A stretch of 34,926 bases of DNA, from positions 19,692 to 54,617 of the forward strand of contig NW_003133847.1 of the NCBI RefSeq assembly GCF_000003605.2, read 5' to 3'. The stretch comes from Saccoglossus kowalevskii (taxonomy: Eukaryota > Hemichordata > Enteropneusta > Harrimaniidae). The position numbers and the translations under genes are program-made. Positions 11,507-21,329 of the stretch are shown here, piece by piece. Below the pieces are notes generated by a model. The model saw nothing but the letters and a program-made list of their open reading frames with translations, did not search any database and had not been told where the DNA came from. Within the stretch, counting starts at the first letter, position 1. The number at the start of each line of letters is the position of its first letter.

Positions 11507-11542
11507 TTTATTCTCAACATGTGCTTATAGTCAGAAGTTAAA
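11398..11542. repeat. Direct repeat of about 26 bases in the 3' flank of gene A
   Basis: CAACATGTGCTTATAGTCAG and the following AACTTAAA or AAGTTAAA occur at about 11398-11424 and again at 11516-11542. The two copies flank the possible poly(A) signal of gene A. Confidence 0.7.
11507..11512 (-). terminator. Probable poly(A) signal of gene A
   Basis: AATAAA on the minus strand, about 50 bases past the gene A stop codon, a normal distance for a short 3' untranslated region. Confidence 0.5.
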
Positions 11543-11560
11543 TTAATTGCAGCATATGCT

Positions 11561-11812
11561 TCATGCGTCAATTTCCTCCACGTCTTCGTGTACTTCTTTA
11601 AATGGGGATAAGTGTTCAAACCCACTGTTGCGACCAAGTTCGGATTTAAGAGCGTCAATAGTCTTGTCCTTTTCACTTAATTCTTTGACAGCCTGAAAAA
11701 GCTGAAACCTCAGCTCGTGCAACCTGCGATCGATTTCTTTGTCAGCTCTGTCGCTGTTGTCAGTAGCAGTTGGCACAGATATGGCGGGTTCATGAATTTG
11801 ACGATCAGGAGT
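11561..11812 (-). CDS. Gene A exon 11 (coiled coil, stop)
   Basis: Acceptor TTGTTTTCAG; residues 743-825. The segment [20 protein letters not shown] to ALKSEL has heptad spacing typical of a coiled coil. It ends EEIDA-stop. Confidence 0.85.
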   Translation of the reverse strand, partial: TPDRQIHEPAISVPTATDNSDRADKEIDRRLHELRFQLFQAVKELSEKDKTIDALKSELGRNSGFEHLSPFKEVHEDVEEIDA

Positions 11813-14800
11813 CTGAAAACAATATATAAAAGTTATACTACAGTATCCTGTATTCGAGAACTGCTTCCCATTTGTGAGGACCACATGGTGTTATTCAACT
11901 CAAAAACAGATGTTAATATCCAGTATGTATGTAACAGGTCATGATGATCTATTAAAACGTGATTTTTGCAGTTATATTATAATTTCATCTGTAACTAAAC
12001 ATAGTTGTGAGTGACATTTATCATCTTACATACCATTTGAGATGATTGTACGGATGCAGTTTTTCTAGCAACGAGTAGTTTAAGATCAACAGCCATTCTG
12101 TGGGAATCTATGAACTTTTCAACTTCCCTTGGTCGTAAACTGGAGACAGATTTATCATTTACCTGTAACAAATGTAGTACACTAGTCAGTATTTTATAAT
12201 ATCATAAATATGTTTTTTATGAAGTCACTCTGGTGCGTGCAGAATAAAGCGTCTTTTGAATATCAGTACAGCACCGAAATTGCATAAATTTCAGGTATGA
12301 TCTAAAGTCAGGTATGAATAACCTCACCTGTAAAATTAGATCTCCAATCTGTAAATCACTCTGCCTGCCAATAAGGTTCCTTCCAAGTTCAGCGACGCAT
12401 ACAAAACCTCCAGCATCTTCAGTGTCTGTATCTGATTCAGTCTCCATCGATGACTCAGATGTAGTTGATGACTGATAAACTGACCTTCTAGTTGGCCTTT
12501 GAGAAGATGTTACAGAAGACACAGTCAGGCGAATTCCCCAGCCTCTGTGTGCACCATTCAGGTGTCGTCTCAAGACAACAACATTGAGAATGGTGTATCC
12601 ATGTAGAGTTTCTAGGATTGGTTTCAAAGATGAATGATAAGTATCAAAATGAGGCAGAGATTGACACTTCTTGATTGTTGATTTCTCAAATGGTCGCACC
12701 ATCGGAATTGGACGTTTTTGAAGGACAGGTTGTCTGGAGATTTTGATTGGCTTACGAGGTCCCTCACAAATGTCAACTACTTGTTCATTGGCATATTTAA
12801 TATCCTGATGCTGGTTCCCAGATTCGAATGTTTTGACAGGCATTGTCGAACACCGTGGCCGAAAACCAGATTGAGGCATCCCTGTTGAGTTTTGCCGTGC
12901 GATTGTGGCCACCTGTGTTGAATTTACAATATGAGACTCTCTTGGCTGGACGCCATCAGAACACCTCAATCCTGTCCTTGGATCTGTATTTATGTTATGC
13001 ATTTTCTGTGAAAAGTCTGTGTAGCATGATCTAGGACGGACTTTTTCGTTTGGTATATGTTTTCTGTGTACATTAGCTTCAGAAATGTGGTTCTTATTCC
13101 GCCTTATTTCCACATGCATATTTGTCTTAGTGAGTGCATTTTGTACATAATGATCTTGACATCCTGGTACAGCTCCTTCAATGGAGTTTGAAGGCAGTGA
13201 GTTTGTTCTGTCCACTGTATAATGTCTCATGTCAGATTCTACGGAAGATGTTACTGATGGCACTCTTTCAATAGCTCCCAATGACAGTGATTGTGTCCTG
13301 TCCACTGTATAATGCTGTCTCTTGTCATCTTCCACAGAAGATGCTGCGGATAAATAATTATGTATAGGTTGTCTTGTCCGGGCATTTTCTGGATGTGGGT
13401 GATACACTGTGGAAAAGTTTGTTTTAGAGTAACTTGTAGCGTAATGGTCATTTCTGGTTACCGGAGGTGCCTTGTTTTGATCCAAATGCGAGAAAGACTT
13501 ACTGCAACAGTAAAAAAATGTATAGTTAGAAGATTTTCCGCAGCTCACGTTTATAATTACAGTTTTTTATTATTATTTTTTAATTTTGTATTGTTCAAAT
13601 TGCTTGATAATAATTAGTCTTTTGTCTAAAATAAAATGTTAATGTTGTTTTCTGATGAAGAATGACCAAATTGATTATGATATAACGTAAACTAAAATAC
13701 TGTTTTTGAAACATACACAGTATTTGAAAATTTGAAGAATAAAAGACATCATCAAATCAGCTTATCTTTTCGGGTTGCTTGACTGTTGTAAGATCAGAAA
13801 ATACTTCACCATAATAACGAGGCTACAGTACATAGGTTTACAACCCGTGAATTTATTTAAAATTGCCACAGTGAGTGGGAGAGATGGCAACCGAACGGTC
13901 GCAATGCCTATGAAATAACTGAAAACATCTGTGTGAAATGATTCATATTCATAATGAATGCATTGTAATACAAACAACAACAAAAAGCAATAACGATATA
14001 TTGGATGGCATGAATCGGAAATGATAGTATTGGTCGTGAGCAAATAGCATTGGAGGTAATAAACCAAGCCTAATGAAAGAAAAATGGAACATAACTTTCA
14101 ACAAGTAATTTCACATGAAATATGAATAAACATATATGTATCATTTATAATTACTCAACTTACCTGTTTTTCATACATTCTTGTTTCTCTATTTGCATGG
14201 CAGTCTTCTTCGGAGCTATGGGATCACCCTTTTTGACGTATTGGTGACATTTTCTTAAGTGACCATTAGTACCTTCTGTAGAAGTATATGGGGTGTAGTG
14301 GGCATTGACAGGTTGGGATGTATTGACCCATCGTTTAATGTATTGTTCTTTCTGCATCTTTACCATGGCAATGTGTATTTTATCTTCCCGTCTTTCATAG
14401 TTTTCCTGTGGAATAAAATTACGGTAGAATTTATATAATTTTGATGGATTTTTGCTGAGCGTATAATGTGAAGAAGAACAACTATATCTTAAAATAGTAT
14501 TTCAATCTTTGTTGTTCAATATATTAAATATAACTTCTTACATCACATCGACATTCACATTATATAGGCAAAGGGAAAATGCATGTTCAAGAACACAAAA
14601 CATGGTCAAAACCGGAAGAAGAAATACAATATTCCCCGTTTTTTGCAATGAATATATCTTTGTTGGTTACAAGGTTTGATCCATGTATAATAACAAAAAT
14701 GTGACTGAACAACGGCATTAAATTTAAAAAAAGTCTCATTTGAAACAAAGCTGGTTAAAGCTTTACTATTTTTACACTTTTGGGCAAAAACATTTCTTTT

Positions 14801-17800
14801 TCTCTTACATATATTGTGTATGCCAAGCGTTCTGTTCTATGTTGACGTATTATGTTAATTTAACTAAAAAATATTACCTCGTCCTCTAGACACTTCGACG
14901 ACTTGTCTCGGCGACGTAACTTGAATGTTTTAGGTCCAGGCGTCTTCTTTGAACAACTCAACGGCAGGTACTCGGCTCTTAGAGGCATGGACGTAACTAC
15001 AGAATTTAATTGTGGGAAAGGTTGTAAGTAACTATTAAATCGGGAAGGTCGTCACCTGCGCACGCGCGGGAATTGAGTTCCAAGCTATGATAACAACACA
15101 CGCTAAGATCACAAAGGCTCATGGGTAGACGCTTGTTTGTAAACAATGACAAGCTATGGCCATCTGACGCATGCGCAGGTGACGACTCCCCCGCTTTAAA
15201 GTTGATGTTGAACTGAAAAAGCAACTCAAAATACCGTGGGCTTCTCTGTCCTATATGTCTGTCTACCCCGTGACATCGTATACGCAAATAAAACTCGTCT
15301 CCAACAAAGCTATTTCCGCTGAATTGTGATTTGAACGAAAAGTGCGCATGTAGGCTGGATGCAGTTTCCATGAACTCTTATTTGAACAGAGGGTAGCACA
15401 AATTAAATGACATGACCCATGGACCATCATATAACTAATACTTACAGCCGGTTTCAACTGAATATTCACAGAGTTGAAAATCAGTGGCCTGTTCTTTGCA
15501 TTTATACTTGAGCAGAGAGAGTCGTACTATTTCTTTGCTGTGTGTGCTTTCACACACATGCATTGTCTTGTACGGCATCTGTGCGTAGAGATTGGAAATA
15601 ATTGAACTAGTTGTTAATGCGTTAATGTGTCGATCTCAACGGATATTTTGTCTCAATTGCGACTTGCCCACCCTGTCTATCGTGTTCGCAATCTCTTCAA
15701 TCAGAGAATCTTTTTTTCGCGTAACAAGATAATCAATTCTCTCATCTGCTGCAATTCCAAATCTCGGCTGTCTTGAATTGGTTAGTCGGCATTTGAGAAT
15801 TTCCATGTCTATGTGCCATACCCTGCTCATGACATGGTACATAAGATCAAAATATTGTCATCGCTGAATATACGACAAATCGACTACAAAATGTACTACG
15901 CACATTTACATGTGGTAACCATTACGTGACCATTATTTACTTAGTACATCTTTTGAAAACATCCTTGTTATTATAATTGAACTAGAGTACATTAGATACA
16001 ACGACGCAATGGACACACCAAGTTAATGCCGCCCTCTAGTGGCGAAGTGCTTCTGTGACGTAACTGGGTGACTTGAAATCTGTTCAAAGCGTCGATATCG
16101 TGTTGATCTGTGGCTGTCCATCAATACAAAATTTATTTTCAAGATATGTTATTAAATTCTAGACAATGAATCAAACGACAACACAAGAAAACACGTTTGT
16201 CGATTTGAATGACATTGCTTTCACCCATTTTATTTTGACGTCACAGAGGCGCTCCGTCACTTGAGGGCGCAATATATAGAAATTGTGTATTGGGTCGCAG
16301 CATGCTTGATTACTATATGTATATGTTGGTACTGTATATTTTGGTGAATGACTGAATTATTCGGTGTTTACTTTGGTGCGTTAAATTTCTTACCTCCGGG
16401 TCCAATATCTCGCCGTACACTTTGATAATTGCTCCTCTCTTGATCTTCAAAGAAAATCTTATAAAACAAGCATAAATAAATCGTTTATTTTCTCGTGCAG
16501 TGTTTCAGTGTCGGTCTTTGTATCATATATTGCTTCAGTCAGTTGTGGTTGACTGATCCTCGGCAGTATGTACGTTGTCGCATAAAGTGACGATATGTAG
16601 ACGAGATCGAAAAGTGTTCATCCATGAATTCTACTCTCAGACTGTAGTAATAATGATTTATTACCGAAGGTCAAATAAATATTATTTTGAATACAAATAG
16701 TCTGTCTTACCTTGTCGTTTCTGATGGTTGACACATTTGCAGGAGCAATGGCTTTGTGTCGTCTTCCAGTAATATGGCCGTCGAAACATTTGGATCTGCA
16801 CGTAGGATGAATTGGTATGGTTATTTATTTGTGATTCTGTGGTGTGTACAATTGTGTGAACATGATGAACATGTATCGGCTAATCTGGTTAATGTGTTAA
16901 TTTGTTAAAATGGGTCGTTCATACACCAATGTGTCATGCGGTGTTCAAGCGGTCTGGCGCCCTCGTATAAGGACAAATGGTGACTTACCTGGTTTTGAGA
17001 TTCCCGTTTCCATGGTCAGGTAATAAAGATTCGGGTCGTGGGTTTCCAATCTATATTTGTATAACACCATTTTAATCAGGTCTTTGCTGTGTAGTTGAAT
17101 AATACATGATACTATTAAAACTGCGTACTGCAATGCAAATTAGCAGTATGGCTCCCTTGTACCTGACAGCAGGTGACTTTTCACACGCAATTAGTCCGCC
17201 GGGGAAATCTACACAAGTCTAGTTATCCCTTCGTGTGAAATAATGATTCATAGTCTGGTGACGTCATATACTTCACTATATACACTATACTACACTTAAT
17301 TGAGCGGCTCGTCTGCATGATAGTTTTTTTCAGGAGTGTCAACAGCCGCCAATGTTTAACATGTCTGCCAGTACTAGTCATTCAACCCTGTCAGTTCAAC
17401 TTCCCAGGCGTGCTCAAATTTAAAATTATAAATACATATATTCAGGTTAATAGAATACAATTTTGCTAGAAACTTAAATGAGATCTAGATTTACTAAAAA
17501 AATGCATCAAATTTACCAAAATGCGTTGTGTTTAAACCAAAAAATCCATTTTGGGGTTTTTCTATATTCACATCATAGACACTTTTTTCGACTTTTCTTC
17601 GTAGATTTACGAAGGTCACGTTAGTACGCATAAGCCCACGAGGAATTTCGTTTATTTGTCAAACGAATACAACTATGTTCGTTAACAAAACATCGTTTTT
17701 ATTTTACAATAAACCATACCCTCCTGTTACCCTACCATACTAAACTCAATAATTTAGACATCCACTGTCAATTTACACAAAATAAAACCAACATAATGTT

Positions 17801-20800
17801 TTCAAATTTCTCTAAAATTTGATAAACAGATGTAACTAATAAACAATACTGTCCGTTTTGTCCAATATTATCGAAAAACATTCTAGAAAAAAGTCGTGAA
17901 AATCGAAAATGGTGGAAATTTAAATGATTTTGAATTTATCTCAAAGCTTTCTGAGGCATTTACAACTTTTGAGAGCATAACTGTGAAAATATCTCAAACA
18001 ATCGTTTTTGTAAGTAGGCTATGACGAGACATTGAAGCGTGCAGTGTAGAGGTGTAGTATTACCTGGTGGTTTCCGTGGTAACAACGAATGTCTTGTACT
18101 CCCATTCTTTCCGCAGTATACTGGCATGTACCCGGATGGAGCCCTGTAATGTGAATACGGAATAGTTTAATGTTTGCTGTTCACATTGGAATCTGTATAG
18201 GGTGTGTCAGGTGTATGTAGAAATGAAACACTTGTTTTAAATTGGCAGACACGGATTTGTTATTTTCGTACACAATATTCCCGCTATAAAAACCAAACAT
18301 CGTGGGAATGTGAGTGAAAGAAACGTAAACCTAGACAATATGCCAAGCTTTAAATGAAAATTTGTCACCGGCCTTGATTCCAGACTAGGACCTCTCACAA
18401 GCTCGAAATTTGTCCTTCAGCGCAAGGTTAGTGAGCAGCTCCCCCCCCCCCCTCTACCCCCCCCCCCGCAAAATTCCGTGCCACCGCCTCTGTACTTTGG
18501 GTGGCAGAAAAAGTCCAAATTATTGATTTAATAATTCTCTCTAAATGTTAGTTTACCCCTGTAAAATCTTTCTCTGTCCCTGCCCTCCGCCAGAATGTGT
18601 ATTGGTCATCCCTTAAACGTGGTATGTTGTGAAATATTCTCTTCATTCTTCGCTAGACACGTACAAACAGTATTTTCAGCGTAAACAAGTTAATTTATCA
18701 ATCATTTACAGAATAGTGTATGTATGTACACATCCAGTCAGAATGTAACATATATTTAGGTCGATTGTCACTACACACAGTTCAGGTTACGAGGCCAGTT
18801 TCCATGGAAACGAAGGTACATTATATCTACCCCAGGTGGTTTGACATAATAGAGGTAAATATTACTGTCTCTGATTTCAACGCTAAATATTTTGTTTCTA
18901 TTTTTACATGCGTCTGTATTTTAAATAGCCTTGGGGAAATTAGATATTGAAGTTTGTGGTATTTGAATAAAAAAATCTTTTAAAAATGTAAATATCAAAG
19001 TAATATTGTACACATGATTGTTTGATCGAAATGCATTATGGGAAAATATAGGAGCGTCGCTTGATTAAAAAAACTAGTTCGCCCTTGGCATAGCCACGTG
19101 TATCTGTTTTCGTTTACATTTATACCATTGTTCCAGGGGCTCAGTTATCATTGGACGTCTTTCACACTAACCGGATATTGACAAAACATTTGCCATTCAA
19201 GCACCTGAAAAGACGAAAACACGAGTGTTTGCAAACTTATTGTGTAAGTGTCCCGTTTCACACTCGACTTGGTGTTGTTTTCGACGTCGCTATCCATTGG
19301 TACAAAATCTACCTCCTTTTCACTCGACTCGACTCCCATTCTGTGTCGGTTTCAATGAACGACAAAGAGACTTCCGGAAGTGCTATGAATAGTATCAATA
19401 ATGAGCGCACAATGTGGATTAAACGTTTATTGTGGAGTATTCAAGTAGGCGCTCTTTTCAAGCATACACTTGTGTATAAAAAGCGGGAAGCGAATAACTA
19501 AACAGTTAATTCGACATCACAGTGTTCACTATATCCACCAGCTGTCCTATCACAATGCGACTTTTTATTCGACCGCCCTGTCCTCGAAGATTCATTGAGT
19601 TCATAACTGGGTCAGTGAGTTGACAAGATTCCGATTTTGTTAATGCAGTCAATACACGTGTGTGTGCGAACGTATCTATTTTTCAGAAAGGCACGTCGGG
19701 TAGAATGAAAACAGGGTAGTTGTTAAACTGATATACAATATTAAAATTATTTTGAAATGCTAAAAAATTCTCACAAATTATCGAATTATTACTTGATATT
19801 TGTGTTCCCATGTTTTGAATCCAGTAAACTAAACAGCAAACCCGGTAAAGAATTGCGACGTCACTGGCGCGGCGTGGCCGGGATATAATATTCAGTCGCT
19901 TTGCATAGGTGTGTGCATTCCCTGGCATTGATAATGTGCACAGTGGATGTGCAAAAACGGGAAGATGTACTTTTGAAAAGTGGAACGTACTTCATTCTTA
20001 CTTCTGCATTTATTTTGAAATGAACTTCTCAAATTAAACGTTTTAAAGAGATTTAAGAGAAGAGATTAGTTAAAATTATTATTATGAAATGGTGATTTAA
20101 AATTGATAATATCAAAATTAATATTAACACATCGTCCTCTGCTGAAAACAACATAACATCAGCTGGTGATGTAGTTGTATACCAAGAATGGAAGCGGATG
20201 AAGCTTTTCTTTTTTCTTGGACTCATGATACAATACATTGCTAAAAAAAAACGTCCCTTGAAATAACCAGATGTGTCAGCACGTCGCTAGTCAGTGTGAT
20301 CACTCGGCGCATAATTATCGAAAGACGGTAAATACTATATGGTCTGTTTATATTACTTTCTGTGTACGTGCAATTCTGTCATCAACACAAGGCATCGCTA
20401 TCAGCGTGGTGATTAGTGGCCCTGGAACTATATGAAGGAGTTGTGACTTAGCGCCGGGTGATCGATGTCCTGCACGCCAAACCAAATCTTCAAGCACGCT
20501 CAATTACGATCAAAGTAACGCTTGGTTTAAGATGGAGGGCGGAAATGCAATGTTCTCCGTGTCAACCGCCTATCATGGTGTTTAGGTGGTCTATGTGTGA
20601 GAAAGTAAAATCGTTTTACAGATACTTCCTCTATATATCAACTACCTGTTGATTTAACATGTCATATCCAGAACCCGCGGCAGATCACTGACACGCACCG
20701 GTGGCTGTCTTGTAAAGGACCGAGGTAAAGAACCTCCCGAGTTATGTCATATTATGCTCGAGGAATATAAAACACCTTATTTTGGTTTCTAACGCGTTTC

Positions 20801-21329
20801 TCTTTTTTAAGTCTATAAATATATCGAGACTTGAAAAAGCAAATTAGCTGTGCATGACCGTGAAGCGGAACAAGTATTTGGAGGGATTCCGACGGAGAGC
20901 AAGGCTGGAAGGTTTTGTAAACACATTTCAGTTTAGGTGGTGTGTTGGTTCGCCGAAGTGGAAGAAGGGGCCTTTATGTGTGCGTCGGTTGTGAATAGTC
21001 TGGTGCTGGGGCCCACGAAGTGTGTACAATGTTTGGTACCAAACGAGCCAATAAAATGCTTACGCAATACTCATGTGTACTCACTGACAGTGTCGAGCGA
21101 AAACGGTTCTTTTTTTAAAAGTCACGGTGAAAGTTGGCATGATTGTAAGACGTGTAAGACGCTATAAACTGGGAACTGGGAGACAGATGTAACAAACGCC
21201 GTTCGTTTTTGACGTAAAGGTACTCACGCAGTTATCGTTATTTTCCCATACCGAGTCGTCCGCCTGGGCGAGGGAAGGCAGTGACTTGGATTTCTTGACG
21301 TCTCGGTACGTGGTACAGTGTTTCAACAT
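11561..21329 (-). CDS. Gene A: RA-RA-PDZ-coiled-coil scaffold protein, 11 exons, 825 aa
   Basis: Eleven exons (21329-21228, 18143-18064, 17086-16989, 16795-16711, 16457-16394, 15578-15446, 14996-14878, 14405-14164, 13501-12328, 12162-12034, 11812-11561) join with intron phases 0,2,1,2,0,1,0,2,0,0 and no stop (2478 bases). Residues 35-128 are RA1 ([45 protein letters not shown]). Residues 129-220 are RA2 ([43 protein letters not shown]). Then come a Lys/Glu-rich stretch, a Ser-rich region to about 600, a PDZ at 610-732 with loop GWGI and a long acidic insertion, and a coiled coil at about 766-801. RA domains bind Ras/Rap-type GTPases, so a GTPase-regulated cortical scaffold is inferred. Afadin also has RA-RA and PDZ, but with FHA and DIL between. 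No ortholog name is claimed. Confidence 0.85.
12034..12162 (-). CDS. Gene A exon 10 (second half of PDZ)
   Basis: Acceptor TTACAG, donor ATG|GTATGT, phase 0 on both sides. It reads [18 protein letters not shown] to DLKLLVARK, the usual PDZ helix and last strand. The open frame of exon 9 continues for 111 bases past its donor but then loses PDZ sense. Confidence 0.85.
12328..13501 (-). CDS. Gene A exon 9 (Ser-rich region and first half of PDZ)
   Basis: Acceptor CTGTTGCAG, donor CAG|GTGAGG; residues 309-699. It contains two tandem copies of a motif around HYTVDRT(Q/N)SL, many basic-x-x-Ser sites, a Pro/Lys/Arg-rich stretch ([19 protein letters not shown]), and the PDZ start ILNVVVLRR ... GWGIRL ... 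LQIGDLILQ. Confidence 0.85.
14164..14405 (-). CDS. Gene A exon 8
   Basis: Acceptor TTTATTCCACAG, donor AACAG|GTAAG; residues 228-307. It is rich in charged residues and Lys ([20 protein letters not shown] near the start, [19 protein letters not shown] near the end), possibly helical. No known domain is recognised. Confidence 0.8.
14878..14996 (-). CDS. Gene A exon 7 (end of RA2)
   Basis: Acceptor TTCTGTAG, donor [23 protein letters not shown] and KTFKLRRRD form the last strands of RA2. The internal ATG is not the start: joined to exon 6 the phase fits and RA2 is completed. Confidence 0.8.
15039..15195. mobile_element. TTAA-flanked MITE in intron 6 of gene A
   Basis: TTAA lies on both sides (15035-15038, 15196-15199). 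The ends are inverted over about 28 bases: ATCGGGAAGGTCGTCACC and, reverse-complemented, AGCGGGGGAGTCGTCACC, each followed by TGCGCAxGCG. The 19-base core pairs 15048-15066 with 15168-15186. The TTAA duplication points to the piggyBac-type superfamily. The ends match the larger copy at 22338-22624 in layout, though the interior differs and is shorter. Confidence 0.7.
15446..15578 (-). CDS. Gene A exon 6 (core of RA2)
   Basis: Acceptor TCTACGCACAG, donor GGCT|GTAAGT; residues 144-187. [20 protein letters not shown] to [12 protein letters not shown] is the second strand, main helix and third strand of an RA fold. Confidence 0.85.
16029..16270. mobile_element. Inverted-repeat element (242 bases) in intron 5 of gene A
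   Basis: The left arm (CCGCCCTCTAGTGGCGAAG, TGCTTCTGTGACGT) pairs with the right arm (ACGTCACAGAGGCG, CTCCGTCACTTGAGGGCG) over about 33 bases with several mismatches. The trinucleotide AAT lies on both sides and may be the target duplication. The right arm holds a full TGACGTCA (CRE-type) palindrome. A lone arm-like phrase (GCGCCCTCTAAAGTATCCGC, then TTCTGTGAC) occurs at about 26570. Confidence 0.6.
16394..16457 (-). CDS. Gene A exon 5 (RA1 end, RA2 start)
   Basis: Acceptor TTTTATAAG, donor GAG|GTAAGA. It reads [21 protein letters not shown] nearby TTTGAAG could be mistaken for the acceptor, but only the TATAAG site keeps the frame from exon 4 and completes RA1. Confidence 0.8.
16711..16795 (-). 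CDS. Gene A exon 4 (RA1)
   Basis: Acceptor GTGCAG, donor AAG|GTAAGA; phases 1 in and 2 out. It reads [20 protein letters not shown], the acidic turn and fourth strand of RA1. Confidence 0.85.
16989..17086 (-). CDS. Gene A exon 3 (RA1 helix)
   Basis: Acceptor CAACTACACAG, donor CAG|GTAAGT. It reads [20 protein letters not shown] then YYLTMETG, an RA helix and strand. Upstream codons in the same open frame are intronic. Confidence 0.85.
17087..18063 (-). other. Intron 2 of gene A
   Basis: 977 bases, AT-rich. A T-rich stretch at 17500-18000 holds repeated AAATTT phrases. I see no element or exon in it. Confidence 0.6.
18064..18143 (-). CDS. Gene A exon 2 (RA1 start)
   Basis: Acceptor TTCACATTACAG, donor CCAG|GTAATA. 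It reads [20 protein letters not shown] and on to VTTETT, the first two strands of RA1. Phase 0 in, phase 2 out (Ser completed by exon 3). Confidence 0.85.
19205..19339 (-). CDS. Possible alternative first exon of gene A
   Basis: An ATG at 19339 opens 45 codons beginning [20 protein letters not shown], acidic and not repeat-like. The frame reaches CAG|GTGCTT, a weak donor whose phase 0 would join cleanly to exon 2 (GSIRVHAS). A perfect ETS-type palindrome lies 31 bases upstream. The product would be a gene A isoform with a different N-terminus before RA1. CAG|GTGCTT is poorly matched to a donor, so this could equally be chance. Confidence 0.3.
19370..19381. promoter_or_regulatory. ETS/GABP-type palindrome
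   Basis: ACTTCCGGAAGT is two head-to-head GGAA cores, the classic high-affinity ETS-family site found in many animal promoters. It stands just upstream (minus strand) of the possible alternative start of gene A. Confidence 0.45.
21228..21329 (-). CDS. Gene A exon 1 (start)
   Basis: It begins [10 protein letters not shown] and ends WENNDNC; donor TGC|GTGAGT, phase 0. This is the first ATG of a frame open to 21437, and upstream only a GTG precedes it. It includes KKSKSLPSL, a basic Ser-rich motif of the kind often phosphorylated. Confidence 0.75.

Larger units (their letters stand above)
18144..21227 (-). other. Intron 1 of gene A (3.1 kb)
   Basis: It contains a C-rich homopolymer run at about 18440-18468 and a possible alternative first exon at 19205-19339. 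Otherwise it is AT-rich with no recognisable element. The long first intron is typical of a gene with promoter-proximal regulation. Confidence 0.6.

Noticed and set aside
14986-14988. ATG in exon 7 as the start of gene A
   Set aside because: An acceptor lies just before it and the upstream exons join in frame and complete two RA domains, so it is an internal Met.
15006-15371. 121-codon open frame on the minus strand
   Set aside because: It runs through the MITE at 15039-15195 inside intron 6 of gene A; the splice signals of exons 6 and 7 bypass it.
16711-16795. Another frame of gene A exon 4 ([19 protein letters not shown])
   Set aside because: It is open and at first looked attractive, but it does not join exons 3 and 5 in phase; the chosen frame completes RA1.
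19151-19501. 116-codon plus-strand open frame
   Set aside because: It begins with TTG rather than ATG, has no domain, and overlaps the better-composed minus-strand frame at 19205-19339.
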